From Atopobacter phocae ATCC BAA-285 (GTDB taxonomy: Bacteria > Bacillota > Bacilli > Lactobacillales > Aerococcaceae): a stretch of DNA of 57,332 nt. Positions 8,715 through 18,960 of this stretch are shown here, piece after piece. Location of the stretch: NCBI RefSeq assembly GCF_000526675.1, contig NZ_JAGN01000006.1:1-57332 (forward strand), in the 5' to 3' direction. Each line of letters starts with the position of its first letter. Position 1 is the first letter of the stretch. The notes under the pieces were generated by a model that had not been told where the DNA came from, made no database searches, and saw only the letters and a list, made by a program, of their open reading frames with translations. The position numbers were made by a program, and so were the translations under genes.

Positions 8715-11700
8715 ATGCGTTTAATGATTAAAGCACATTCCATTTCATTCCAACCACAACTCGATTATTTACCTCATTTAATTCAAGGAGAAAATGAACA
8801 AAAGGAACAAATAGTACTTGTTCCAGAACATATTAAATTTAATGCTGAAAAAGAAATGATTCAGCAATTGAATGAGAATAAGCAGGTCAGTGCTTCGTTT
8901 CATACAAAAGTTTTTTCAATCTCTCGTTTTATTTGGTCTTTATTACAAGGAAACGATATTTTAAATCAACCGTTACCAACAAGTAGTGTCGAACATTTAA
9001 TAATGGCTCAATCGCTTTTAATTGTTGAATCTGATTTAACGGTGTTTAAAGGACAAGTGCATTTTCAAGAGTTTATTAAGTTATGCTTGGACTTGTATCA
9101 TGAATTTGAAGCGGGACAAATTGATTTTAATCAACTTTCATGGGCAGAAGATCGGCCCGAATTAATTTTTTTAAAAGATAAAATACATGATTTAAAGAAA
9201 ATATTTGAAACATTCAATCAATTAAAGCCTTCCCAATTAAATGAACAAGAGATTTTATTTGACGCCGCAAAAAAAGCAATCCAACAATTGGCTGAACAAA
9301 ATAAACTACCACAAACTGTTTATATTAGTCATTTCTTCCGTTTTTCAGCGCTTGAGCAAGATTTTATATTGTCATTAGCTCAATCAACTCAAGTGTTTGT
9401 ATATTTACCAGTTGGATTGAATGTTACGTCAACCAGTGAAGCACTCGATTATTTTAATGGATATTGGCCTGCTTTAAATACATTACATTTACTCCAAATG
9501 GACTGTCCAAAATATCATTTAACTTGTCAAATTGAAAACATTCAAGAAACTACAATTCATCATCCTCTCGCTGAACAGTGGCTTACACTCTTTTCTAGTA
9601 TAAATGATGAGCAGCAAACGTTAACCACTTCTCTTGAGGTGGAGTGGCTCGAAGGAGATACATATGAAAAAGAGTGGTTAGCTATTTTGCAATCAATCAA
9701 TGAGTTAGTCCATCATAAAAATTATCGATATAAAGATATTGTTGTGATGACTAGAGATCTATCTCGATATAAAGAATTAATTCAACAAACTGTTCAACAA
9801 CGTCAGATTCCAATATTTATAGATGAGCCTGAAGCAATGGATCAACATCCATTACATGAAATGATACAAAGTCTTGAGCGTATGCTTCAACCGTATTGGA
9901 CAGGACAAGATTTAATTCGACTATTAAGAAGTGAGCGATGGTTACCAACATATTTTAAAGATTGGTCACTTGAAAAGTGGCGCCAATTAGTCGACTCAGT
10001 TGAGACTATTGTTTTAGCGCTTGGAATTGATCAACGTTTTCCCTTAATAGTGGATCAATTTAAAAACGAGGAATTGATTCGAAATGTTTTTCGTGGGAAA
10101 ACAGATGATTGGTTTGATTTATTCGAGCAGCATTACAAAAAGTTAATTGAAGCAATTGAACAAATTCGCGAACATTTTTATTCCGCCCAATCGTTAGAAG
10201 AGATGACAGGATTATTTTATGAATGGATGCAAAAAGATAATGTACAATTATGTACTGATTTTTGGAGAGAAAATGCACTTAAAGAGGGACAACTCGAATT
10301 AGCCCAACATGAAGAGCAAGCTTGGCAGTTACTTATCAATATTTTAGATGAATTCATGACTTATCATACAACTAATCAGTTAGATGCAAACCGTTTCTTT
10401 GAGTTAATCAAAATTGCATTTGAAACTAATCATTATCAACTGGTTCCATCACGGGTGGATCAAGTAGTGGTTACATCAATTGATGCTGTTCAATTTAGTT
10501 CTTCACCAATTGTATTTATTATGGGTTTAGATCAACATTCGCTTCCACGAATGGGACAATCCATTTCTTTATTAGACAATCGTGAACGTGAAAATCTTAG
10601 TCAACAATTACGAAATGACACAGCTTCTACACCGAGATTTAAACCATTAAAGAAAGAAACGGTCGCTACGGAGCCTTTTATTTTTGCACGGGCATTAAGT
10701 ATTGCAACAGACTATTTATTTCTAAGTTATTCGTCGCATGATGTTAATCATCAACCAATTGACCGTTCACCATATGTCATGCAACTAATGGATTGTTTAA
10801 AAATTGAACGTAAGATAACTAATCGCACACATTTATTTCATGAAGAAGATATTTTCCGTCTATTCATTGACGAATTATCAATGATTAACTTAATTGATTG
10901 GAATGCATCTGAAAGTCAAGCTAAAAGTGAATTAATCGAATTAAATACGTGGCATAATTTACCCGAATCTATTGGTGTTGATTTAGCCACTGCTTTATAC
11001 GGAAAAGATTTATATTTGAGTGTTTCACGGTTAGAAAATTATTATAAAGACCCTTACAATTACTTTTTAAATTACGGTTTAAAATTAAAAGAACGTCAAT
11101 TATTTGAAATTACTCAATTAGAAAAAGGCCAAGTCTTCCATGATGTAATGGAAAGAGTATGGAATAAAGTTACGCAACATCCACAAGCAGATTGGTCTAT
11201 TATTACAATGGAACACTTAACACAATCTATTCATGAAGAACTTAATCAAGCTAATCATCCGATTTTAAAGATGTATGATAAAACCCCTTATTTAAAACAT
11301 GTCAAAGAACGTTTATCTCTTAATTTACATCATCTGTTCCAGTACATACTAAACACACAACAACAATTAGTCACACACGATAGTTTTACTGAGCAGTCTT
11401 TTGAACGACGTCATCAAACAGATCAAAATAAGTTGCTGATTCCTAGTTTGCAATATGAAGTTCCGATTCAAAATGAAAAACGATTAATTCAAGTAAGAGG
11501 ACGAATTGATCGTCTAGAATTATTCGAAGTTAATCAACAGCCATACGCACTCATTACTGATTATAAATCAGGTAATAAAACACTCAATATTCGGGATATT
11601 ATAAACGGAACAAACTTGCAAGTAATGACTTATTTAAATGCGATCAAGCAAGTAACTATAAATAATCGGTCGATTAAACCATTAGGTGCATTATATCAAT

Positions 11701-12239
11701 CACTTAAATTAAACTTATTAAAACAAAACGAAGCATTTAACGAAAATCAACTGATTGATTTTAGTAAAATTGCCAATGCAATGAAACCAAAAGGGTACGT
11801 ACTACAAAATATTGATGTTTTGACTGATTTACATCGAGATAAAACAGCCGCTAGTCAATCCGATCTGTTGCCATATAAATTTAAAAAGGAATGGGAACAA
11901 TTTACAGGAAGAGAAGAGGATGAGCAAGCTGCTGCGTTCAATAAACAAAGTAGTCATACGTTGACAACTGCAGAATTTGAATTATTAATGAAATATACCG
12001 AATGGTTAATTGAGCAAGCTGCTAAAGATATTTTAAGTGGTCACTTACAATTTGCACCTTTAGCAGATACAAAATATATCGATACGATAAAATCAGGTAA
12101 ATACCACAGTATAACGTGGTTTGATCCATTATTTGATAATAATCAATATCGCCCATTAGAAAAAAGAAGCGATTCACAAAAGCTCATACTTCTAAATGAA
12201 ATTCAAAATCAATTGAAAGGAGAAGGAAATGGCAAATAA
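8715..12239 (+). CDS. rexB: ATP-dependent nuclease subunit RexB (AddB type 2)
   Basis: Subunit of the RexAB helicase-nuclease that processes double-strand ends for recombination. Length 1174 fits the family. The C-terminal RecB-type nuclease motif is intact (GRIDRLEL then LITDYKSG). Unlike B. subtilis AddB, no N-terminal GxxGxGKT Walker A is visible, and the four cysteines of the AddB iron-sulfur cluster are absent: the first site reads ENYYKDPYNYFLNYGL and the C-terminus has no CxxC cluster. This fits RexB-type (AddB type 2) proteins. It overlaps rexA by 11 bases. Confidence 0.93.
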   Translation: MRLMIKAHSISFQPQLDYLPHLIQGENEQKEQIVLVPEHIKFNAEKEMIQQLNENKQVSASFHTKVFSISRFIWSLLQGNDILNQPLPTSSVEHLIMAQSLLIVESDLTVFKGQVHFQEFIKLCLDLYHEFEAGQIDFNQLSWAEDRPELIFLKDKIHDLKKIFETFNQLKPSQLNEQEILFDAAKKAIQQLAEQNKLPQTVYISHFFRFSALEQDFILSLAQSTQVFVYLPVGLNVTSTSEALDYFNGYWPALNTLHLLQMDCPKYHLTCQIENIQETTIHHPLAEQWLTLFSSINDEQQTLTTSLEVEWLEGDTYEKEWLAILQSINELVHHKNYRYKDIVVMTRDLSRYKELIQQTVQQRQIPIFIDEPEAMDQHPLHEMIQSLERMLQPYWTGQDLIRLLRSERWLPTYFKDWSLEKWRQLVDSVETIVLALGIDQRFPLIVDQFKNEELIRNVFRGKTDDWFDLFEQHYKKLIEAIEQIREHFYSAQSLEEMTGLFYEWMQKDNVQLCTDFWRENALKEGQLELAQHEEQAWQLLINILDEFMTYHTTNQLDANRFFELIKIAFETNHYQLVPSRVDQVVVTSIDAVQFSSSPIVFIMGLDQHSLPRMGQSISLLDNRERENLSQQLRNDTASTPRFKPLKKETVATEPFIFARALSIATDYLFLSYSSHDVNHQPIDRSPYVMQLMDCLKIERKITNRTHLFHEEDIFRLFIDELSMINLIDWNASESQAKSELIELNTWHNLPESIGVDLATALYGKDLYLSVSRLENYYKDPYNYFLNYGLKLKERQLFEITQLEKGQVFHDVMERVWNKVTQHPQADWSIITMEHLTQSIHEELNQANHPILKMYDKTPYLKHVKERLSLNLHHLFQYILNTQQQLVTHDSFTEQSFERRHQTDQNKLLIPSLQYEVPIQNEKRLIQVRGRIDRLELFEVNQQPYALITDYKSGNKTLNIRDIINGTNLQVMTYLNAIKQVTINNRSIKPLGALYQSLKLNLLKQNEAFNENQLIDFSKIANAMKPKGYVLQNIDVLTDLHRDKTAASQSDLLPYKFKKEWEQFTGREEDEQAAAFNKQSSHTLTTAEFELLMKYTEWLIEQAAKDILSGHLQFAPLADTKYIDTIKSGKYHSITWFDPLFDNNQYRPLEKRSDSQKLILLNEIQNQLKGEGNGK

Positions 12240-15200
12240 AACAACAAGTATTCAGTATACTCCTGAACAAAAACAAGCCATTTATTCGACCGGACATGAT
12301 ATTTTAGTCTCTGCAAGTGCGGGAAGTGGTAAAACATTCGTTCTTGTACAACGTGTATTAAATCATTTAAATTATCATCAAGACACTAATCATTCGAATA
12401 TTGCAATTGATGAACTATTAATTGTTACATTTACTGAAAAAGCAGCACATGAAATGAAAGAACGAATTGAAAAACAATTAAAAAATAAAATAACAACGGC
12501 CACTTCAGTTGATGAAAAGCGTTATTATTTAAATCAACGATTAAATTTATCAGATAGCTATATTTCAACCTTACATAGTTTTTGTAAACGTTTAGTCGAT
12601 AGTCACGGTTATTTAATTAATTTAACGCCGAATTTAAAATTAATATCTGGAGAAGTCGAATCAAAATTATTGAAAGAACGTGTATGGGATTCATTACGTT
12701 CAATTATCTATACTGATGATAAGTATCAACCTTTAATCGAACAATTTTTAAACGAAAATGATGATCAATACTTAAAAGATGTAATTATTCAACTCGACAA
12801 TTTTGCACAGGTCAATCCCAACGTTACAGAATGGTATCAACAAGCTTTACAATATTATCCAAAAGAAACGGATCAGACGTTAGAGGATACATATGTATAT
12901 AAAGAACTATTAAAACCAAATCTAATCGAGGCATGTGAACTGTTAAAAAAAGAAAGTGAATATTTATATCGTCAAGTACCGAATTCAAAAGATAAAGCTC
13001 AAGAAAAATGGTTGGAATTATTAGAAACTTACTCGATGCGATTAGATCAAATGATTATGGCAATTCGAGGAAATCGCTATACAGAAGCAGTCGATTTATT
13101 TGAAACACCATTTCCTAGAAAACCAGCTTTAAATAAAAAAATAAAAGAAGGCGAGTACAGCGAAGAATATTTATGGTTAGATGAATCATTTAAGACATTT
13201 AAAGATGATTTTAAAAACGGTAATAAGCCGAATTTTTTAGATCAAACTTTATATAGCGACAGTAACACTCAGCTATCTGTTTTTAAAAAAACGAAAGAAA
13301 TTGCGTCTTTATTAATTCAAGTCGCTCAATTATTTCGAGATACGTATCAGCAATTAAAACAAACTCGATATCTTATGGACTTTAATGATTTAGAACATTA
13401 TGCATTAGCCATTTTATCAATTGATGAAGTAGCAACTTATTATAAAAATCATTTTAAAGAAGTAATGATTGATGAGTATCAAGATACTAATCCATTGCAA
13501 GAGAAGATTTTATCGATTATCGGAGAAGGCAAACGTTTTATGGTAGGGGATGTGAAACAATCAATTTATCGCTTCCGTCTTGCTGATCCGACGTTATTTC
13601 TAGAAAAGTATGAAACTTATCACCCAATTGATCAATTTAATCATACGAAAGGAAGTAATGGGGAAAAAATTGTTTTAGCCGAAAATTTCCGATCTCGACC
13701 AGAAGTCATTGACAGTATTAATTTAATTTTTAACCAAATCATGTCAAAAGAATTTGGCGAAATTAATTACCAAGATCCTTCAGCGCAGCTTGTATCTGGT
13801 AAATATAGCTCAGATAATAATCCCCATTATGCAACCGAATTATTACTGACTTTAAAAGAAAAAGAAGAAAAACAATCTTCGATTCAAGCAATTGAAGAAT
13901 TAGAAAGCACCAACAAAGAAGAGGACACTACTAATGAACGTTTGAATGCAAATCAAATAATGTTAGAAATAAAGCGTTTAATGGATTCTAAATATATGGT
14001 TAAAGAAGAGGATAGCGAACGTGAATTAAAATACAGTGATATAGTTATTTTAGTTCCTACTCGAACAGGAAACGATACGATTGAAGCAGTAGCTAAAGAA
14101 CATCAAATCCCAATTAAAATTGATCAACCATCAAATTACTTTAAACGATCAGAAGTTTCACTCGTTTTATCTTTCTTAAAAATAATTGATAATCCGTTAC
14201 AAGATATTCCTTTAGTAGCGGTCTTACGTTCACCTGTATTTCAATTTAAGGAACCTGAATTAACTTTAATTCGTATTGCTAATACTTCAGGATTTTTCTA
14301 TGATGCACTTTATGACTTATACATGAAAAAGGGTGATCAACAAGCATTAAAAGAATTAGCGCAAAAAGGATCAGTTGATTTTGACCAATTAATGAATAAG
14401 GTTGACCGACTAATGAAGTTATTGGAGCAATGGCGCAATCAAAGTCGTCAAATCACATTACTTCAATTAATTCATTCCCTATACCACCAAACTCGTCTAC
14501 TTGAGCGCTTGAGTCAATTACCGAATGGTTTACAACGGGTAGCCAACTTAAATGCGTTACCTAATTATGCTAAAGAATTTGAAAATTATGGGTTTAAAGG
14601 CTTATATCAATTCATTCAATATATCGAACGAATGCAATCCATCGACATCGATTTAGAGAGTGCAGAATTACCAGAAGAACAAGAAGATGCGATTCATGTA
14701 ATGACGATTCACGCAAGTAAAGGGCTAGAATTTCCGGTTGTCTTTTTAACGGATACCCATCGTCAATTTAATTTGAAAGATGCTAATCAAAATGTATTAA
14801 TGACAGCGCAAAAGGGAATTGGTCTAGGTTACTCAGATTATCAGCAATTAATTAAATATGAATCTTTATACCGTGTCATTATTAAACAAGAAATTATAAA
14901 TCAACAAAAAGCTGAAGAAATGCGCAAGTTGTATGTTGCCATGACACGTGCAAAAGAAAAGTTGTATTTAGTCGGAACGATTGACCAAAAAACGTATGAA
15001 GAGTATCATGCAACGGATTGGTCACTTGATGTAGGATATTTACCTATGAGTGTTAGAAAAGGCGCTAATGCCTTCTTAAAATGGATATTACCAGCATTTT
15101 TAGCTCAAGGTTATTCTATTAGAATTACTCAACCAACTTCTGATGAATTACAAGAGATAAATCATCCAACCGTATTCAATTTAAAAGAAAATTTATCAGA

Positions 15201-15978
15201 TTCAGAAGTCGAGCGTTTATCTAAGATTCAAAATAGCCTTAATACCTTTAAACCAGTTAATTATTCCAATCCATTAGCTACTAAAACAACCGCTTTTCAA
15301 TCAGTATCTGAAATTAAGCAATTACAAATTGATCCAGATGAATATCAACTAACGCCTGCTTCATTTATTGAAGACCAACATATTAACTACTATAAAACAT
15401 CACTCGATTATAAACCTAAATTTATTCTCCAATCAAACGAGGATAAGAATGATTTAGATCCGATGCAATTAGGAACCTTATATCATGATTTCTTAAAACA
15501 ATTAATTTCATGTTATGTTTCCGAAAAGTTTCCAGAAGACTTTCATTCCTTCTTTGTTACTATTTATAATCAGCATGAATTGCATCATCACATTACAATA
15601 GCAGAACGTGATGAATTAGTGCAATACGTCCAAAAGTATTTATTACAATATTTGAAGCCCGACTATCAAATTGAAGTAGAGAAACAATTTTCAATGGTTT
15701 TACCTACTCACTATCTATTTAAATCATCAGAACATTCTCAGGATGATCGGATTATGGTTCATGGAATCATTGATTTATTCGTCATGACACCTGATGGCAT
15801 TATTCTGATTGATTATAAAACAGATGGGGTACCTAAGACATTACTCGCACAACGTATTGAAAAATACCGTGTTCAAATTAATACATATGCGTTAGCATTA
15901 GAGCATGCATATAAACAACCTGTTATTAAAAAATATTTAGCTTTTATTCGGATGAATCATTTACAATCTATGCATTAA
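12229..15978 (+). CDS. rexA: ATP-dependent helicase/nuclease subunit RexA (AddA)
   Basis: UvrD-type helicase and nuclease partner of RexB. Walker A SAGSGKT lies at residues 30-36, Walker B is MIDEYQDTN, and motif VI is VAMTRAKEKLYLVG. The C-terminal nuclease domain has HGIIDLFVM and ILIDYKTDGV. Length 1249 is typical. The Shine-Dalgarno AAAGGAGAAGG lies inside the end of rexB, so the two subunits are translationally coupled. Confidence 0.96.
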   Translation: MANKTTSIQYTPEQKQAIYSTGHDILVSASAGSGKTFVLVQRVLNHLNYHQDTNHSNIAIDELLIVTFTEKAAHEMKERIEKQLKNKITTATSVDEKRYYLNQRLNLSDSYISTLHSFCKRLVDSHGYLINLTPNLKLISGEVESKLLKERVWDSLRSIIYTDDKYQPLIEQFLNENDDQYLKDVIIQLDNFAQVNPNVTEWYQQALQYYPKETDQTLEDTYVYKELLKPNLIEACELLKKESEYLYRQVPNSKDKAQEKWLELLETYSMRLDQMIMAIRGNRYTEAVDLFETPFPRKPALNKKIKEGEYSEEYLWLDESFKTFKDDFKNGNKPNFLDQTLYSDSNTQLSVFKKTKEIASLLIQVAQLFRDTYQQLKQTRYLMDFNDLEHYALAILSIDEVATYYKNHFKEVMIDEYQDTNPLQEKILSIIGEGKRFMVGDVKQSIYRFRLADPTLFLEKYETYHPIDQFNHTKGSNGEKIVLAENFRSRPEVIDSINLIFNQIMSKEFGEINYQDPSAQLVSGKYSSDNNPHYATELLLTLKEKEEKQSSIQAIEELESTNKEEDTTNERLNANQIMLEIKRLMDSKYMVKEEDSERELKYSDIVILVPTRTGNDTIEAVAKEHQIPIKIDQPSNYFKRSEVSLVLSFLKIIDNPLQDIPLVAVLRSPVFQFKEPELTLIRIANTSGFFYDALYDLYMKKGDQQALKELAQKGSVDFDQLMNKVDRLMKLLEQWRNQSRQITLLQLIHSLYHQTRLLERLSQLPNGLQRVANLNALPNYAKEFENYGFKGLYQFIQYIERMQSIDIDLESAELPEEQEDAIHVMTIHASKGLEFPVVFLTDTHRQFNLKDANQNVLMTAQKGIGLGYSDYQQLIKYESLYRVIIKQEIINQQKAEEMRKLYVAMTRAKEKLYLVGTIDQKTYEEYHATDWSLDVGYLPMSVRKGANAFLKWILPAFLAQGYSIRITQPTSDELQEINHPTVFNLKENLSDSEVERLSKIQNSLNTFKPVNYSNPLATKTTAFQSVSEIKQLQIDPDEYQLTPASFIEDQHINYYKTSLDYKPKFILQSNEDKNDLDPMQLGTLYHDFLKQLISCYVSEKFPEDFHSFFVTIYNQHELHHHITIAERDELVQYVQKYLLQYLKPDYQIEVEKQFSMVLPTHYLFKSSEHSQDDRIMVHGIIDLFVMTPDGIILIDYKTDGVPKTLLAQRIEKYRVQINTYALALEHAYKQPVIKKYLAFIRMNHLQSMH

Positions 15979-15980
15979 AA

Positions 15981-16012
15981 AAAGACCTTCTCTTAATCAA
16001 GAGAAGGTCTTT
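15981..16012. terminator. Bidirectional terminator between rexA and the minus-strand envelope operon
   Basis: Arms AAAGACCTTCTCTT and AAGAGAAGGTCTTT are perfectly complementary around the loop AATC. On the minus strand the stem is followed by seven T, on the plus strand by TTTCTAG, so it is strongest for the minus-strand operon. Confidence 0.9.
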
Positions 16013-16023
16013 CTAGTTAAAAT

Positions 16024-17244
16024 TTAATAATCTGCTTCAGTGGAATAGCTATTTTGAACATTCCATAGTAAATATTCATTAACACCTGCTTCTCGTAAAG
16101 CTTGAATTTGTAAACTAACTTCTTCTGGTCCATATTCTAAATATCGGCCAGGTCCTAAATAACTTGCGGTAAAATCTTGTAGCCAGGGACGACTTATTGG
16201 TGGGTTATCCAATGCGCTTAAAACTTGATTTTCAACTACCATATAAGATTGAACTAATTCGTATGGATGCAAGTCAGGATTTTCAATTCCAAAGTATGAC
16301 AAGCCCCAATGACTTGGATAAATCATTGATGAAATAACATCGACATTGTTTGAAATTTTACTAAAATTTTGACCAATACCTGGTGCTTCTGGAATAGTAG
16401 CTGCGTATCCAAAAATATCAACACCAACTTTAACGCCATAAGGTTGCAATTTCTTATGAGCATAGGCAACGAAGTCTGTAACGGCTTCAACACGTTGTTG
16501 TATACCATCTGTTTCTTCAGAATAACCCTCTGTGTCATAATACAAACGATTTGAGAAAGTTTCAAAGCCTTCTGGGAAACGAACATAGTCAAATTGTATT
16601 TCTTTAAATCCAGCTTTAGCTGCAGCAATAGCAACATCTACATTATAATCCCAAATTTCCTTTTTAAAAGGACTGACAAAAGAATCGCCTCCACCAGACG
16701 TCCATAATGAGCCGTCTGCATTTTTAAATGATAAATCAGGGCGTTCATTAGCTAAAATGGTGTCTTTAAACACAACAATTCGCGCGATTGGATACACTTG
16801 ATGCTTTTCTAAAGTTTTCATCATTTTTTTAGTATCTGGGATAAAATCACGTGTATTTTGTTTCGCGTATTTTGACTGCAATCCTTTCAGTGGAAGAGTG
16901 ATAAAACCAGAATCATCTTTCACATCGAGTACAAGCGCATTTAATTTCGTTTGGTCTAAAATTTTTAATACATGCTTTCTTTCTTTACCGACAAAATTAT
17001 GAGCTGCAGTATATATTCCTTTTACACCTTCTTTGGGGTAAGGGATGTCTACACCACTATCGTAAAAGAAACGTTGGGGTAAATTTTTTGGTATGCCTAA
17101 TAAAGCATTATCTTTATATAATTCATTAATTTCGTCTGTTTTTTCATCAGCTGTAATTCGATTGTTAAAAGGTAAGAATAAACTGATTATAAAAATAGAG
17201 AAGAGCAATGGTACAAACCATCGCTTATTTTTGTCTAATTTCAT
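16024..17244 (-). CDS. Putative glycoside hydrolase, DUF4015 family
   Basis: A 406-residue protein with one N-terminal membrane or signal segment (about 10-28) and an extracellular TIM-barrel-type domain. Motifs GVKGIYTAAHNF, LVLDVKDDSGF, EIQFDYVRFPEG and GVDIFGYA match the DUF4015/COG1306 family of predicted glycosidases. The acidic residues in FDYVRFPE and LDVKDD are likely active-site residues. The substrate is unknown. The start codon overlaps the stop of the upstream deacetylase gene (ATGA), so the two are coupled. Confidence 0.85.
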   Translation of the reverse strand: MKLDKNKRWFVPLLFSIFIISLFLPFNNRITADEKTDEINELYKDNALLGIPKNLPQRFFYDSGVDIPYPKEGVKGIYTAAHNFVGKERKHVLKILDQTKLNALVLDVKDDSGFITLPLKGLQSKYAKQNTRDFIPDTKKMMKTLEKHQVYPIARIVVFKDTILANERPDLSFKNADGSLWTSGGGDSFVSPFKKEIWDYNVDVAIAAAKAGFKEIQFDYVRFPEGFETFSNRLYYDTEGYSEETDGIQQRVEAVTDFVAYAHKKLQPYGVKVGVDIFGYAATIPEAPGIGQNFSKISNNVDVISSMIYPSHWGLSYFGIENPDLHPYELVQSYMVVENQVLSALDNPPISRPWLQDFTASYLGPGRYLEYGPEEVSLQIQALREAGVNEYLLWNVQNSYSTEADY

Positions 17245-18047
17245 TGAGAACCTCCATTCTGATAGGGTTCAATTGAGTAAGGATCAACGATTTGAAATCC
17301 TTTCTCTTTTAACCCATCAACAATTGCTCCTATTGCTTCAGCCGTCCAAGAACGATCGTGCATTAAAATATTGGAACCATTGCCAAGATACGGTGTATTT
17401 AAAGTAATCTCTGTTAATTTTTCAGGTGATTGATAATCTGCTTGCCAATCATATCCAAATGACCACATCATTAAGTGCATACCTTCTTGATGAACAATTT
17501 CATTAGTTATCTCATCGTATACTCCAAATGGTGGTCGGAAGAAAGTCGGACGTTCTCCCGTTATATCTTCCACAATATCATTTAATGGGACAATTTCTTC
17601 TCTTTGTTGTTCTTTATTTAATTGATTCAAATAAGGATGATGATATGTATGATTACCAATCATAAAACCCATGTTATAAATATCTTTTATGATTTGTTTT
17701 TGTTCCTCAGTTTCAAGAAAATGACCATTCACTAGAAACATGGCGGATACATTGCGTTCTTTTAAGGCTTTAGCAATTTCCATTGCATGTCCATCAGGTG
17801 TATCATCAAAAGTCAGTAATACTACTTTTTCTGAAACACTGTTATCTTTAGGAACAATTAAAGATGTTTGTGGATCAAATCGATAAGTTGTTTGACTTAA
17901 TTTTTCTTTATTGATTGCTGTTTGACTAGGCGATTGTGTAGTTTCTATTATTTGCTCATTAGTTATTTTATTCGTTTCTTTATTGAAAGAACATCCCATG
18001 AGAGTCAAGGAAATTATAATAAACGTTAATAATTGCTTGTATGGCAT
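17241..18047 (-). CDS. Polysaccharide deacetylase lipoprotein (NodB domain)
   Basis: The signal peptide ends with a lipobox LMGC (lipid-anchored Cys19). The NodB domain has TFDDTPDG (metal Asp), GNHTYHHPYL (HxxxH ligands), RPPFGVYD, and a late MHD motif, so the metal-binding and catalytic set looks complete. Such enzymes remove acetyl groups from peptidoglycan or related glycans; the exact substrate is unknown. Length 268. It is the middle gene of a three-gene envelope operon read from the promoter near 18748. Confidence 0.87.
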   Translation of the reverse strand: MPYKQLLTFIIISLTLMGCSFNKETNKITNEQIIETTQSPSQTAINKEKLSQTTYRFDPQTSLIVPKDNSVSEKVVLLTFDDTPDGHAMEIAKALKERNVSAMFLVNGHFLETEEQKQIIKDIYNMGFMIGNHTYHHPYLNQLNKEQQREEIVPLNDIVEDITGERPTFFRPPFGVYDEITNEIVHQEGMHLMMWSFGYDWQADYQSPEKLTEITLNTPYLGNGSNILMHDRSWTAEAIGAIVDGLKEKGFQIVDPYSIEPYQNGGSQ

Positions 18048-18076
18048 TTGAACCCTCCTTAGGTTGATTTCAATGA

Positions 18077-18712
18077 TTAGGGATTGACTAGCCCATCATG
18101 CAATTGACGAATCGGATTTTGTAAGTCACGCAGAGATGATTCAATCGCTAATAATTGCTCCTTTGTTTGATGCGCTTCTTTGTTTAATTGATTAAGCTCT
18201 TTGTTGAACTCTTTAAATTTTATATCTTGATTAGCAAGATGTGCAAAGAAATGTTGCTCTTTAACTAATTGCTTTTCGTACGCTTCATCAAACGTAGCAA
18301 TTTTTTCTTCTAAATCCTTTAACTGAAAGATTAACGCGCTTACGTCTGCTTTTGATGCTCCTTTTGTCTGGTCGCTCTCAATTGCTTTTAATTTTTTGAT
18401 TGCTTTGAGTAATAGCTTATGAGGAACATGAATATTTTTTAATTGGTCTGAACGATCTTTAATATTTTCAAAAACAGGACCTTCTTGTTTTTCAAATAAA
18501 TTCATTTCTTCATCACTATCAGCTATAGTTTGTTCCCAATCACTTTGTAAATTAACTTCTTTTGCCTTAATTTGATTGAAAGAATATTCCATATCATGAG
18601 TTGTTTGTTCAAACTTTTCGAGTGAAGAGATTGCTTGACTTTCACGAGAGCCACAGCCACTCAAAAAACATATGAACGAAATACATATGAAAACTTTTGT
18701 AATATGTTTCAT
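18077..18712 (-). CDS. YkyA-like cell-wall-binding lipoprotein
   Basis: Signal peptide with lipobox LSGC (Cys20) followed by a roughly 190-residue, highly charged, helical region rich in Glu, Lys and Gln. Length (211) and pattern fit the YkyA family of putative cell-wall-binding lipoproteins. No enzyme motif is visible. It is the first gene of the operon with the deacetylase and DUF4015 genes and has Shine-Dalgarno AAGGAG. Confidence 0.75.
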   Translation of the reverse strand: MKHITKVFICISFICFLSGCGSRESQAISSLEKFEQTTHDMEYSFNQIKAKEVNLQSDWEQTIADSDEEMNLFEKQEGPVFENIKDRSDQLKNIHVPHKLLLKAIKKLKAIESDQTKGASKADVSALIFQLKDLEEKIATFDEAYEKQLVKEQHFFAHLANQDIKFKEFNKELNQLNKEAHQTKEQLLAIESSLRDLQNPIRQLHDGLVNP

Positions 18713-18747
18713 AAAAAACTCCTTTTAAAAATTATTAATCCCTTGAT

Positions 18748-18776
18748 ATTATAGTGTTTTCGTAATCAATCTACAA
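18748..18776 (-). promoter_or_regulatory. Promoter of the minus-strand envelope operon
   Basis: On the minus strand TTGTAG, a 17-base spacer and TATAAT lie about 36 bases upstream of the first start codon. The -10 is perfect, the -35 is poor. Confidence 0.55.
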
Positions 18777-18812
18777 TGAAAGTGGTTAAATATCATATAA
18801 AAGAACCGAAAT

Positions 18813-18831
18813 GTGATACATTAGTGATACA
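18813..18831. repeat. Direct repeat GTGATACA with 11-bp period
   Basis: GTGATACA occurs at 18813-18820 and 18824-18831, one helical turn apart. It sits between the divergent promoters of the envelope operon and lspA, a plausible binding site for a regulator that reads tandem half-sites. Confidence 0.35.
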
Positions 18832-18919
18832 ACTGTAATATTCGTTATAATTTTTTTACATAGATGTTAAAAAGATAACAGACGAAAAAGTAAAGTTCTT
18901 ACTAATTAATGAAAAATAA

Positions 18920-18928
18920 TGGTATAAT
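18920..18928 (+). promoter_or_regulatory. Extended -10 promoter for lspA-rluD-pyrR
   Basis: TGGTATAAT matches the extended -10 consensus and lies 32 bases before the lspA start. The -35 hexamer (TTACTA at 18899-18904) is weak. Confidence 0.65.
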
Positions 18929-18960
18929 ACAGGTTAAATAAAGAAAAGGATGACAATCAC

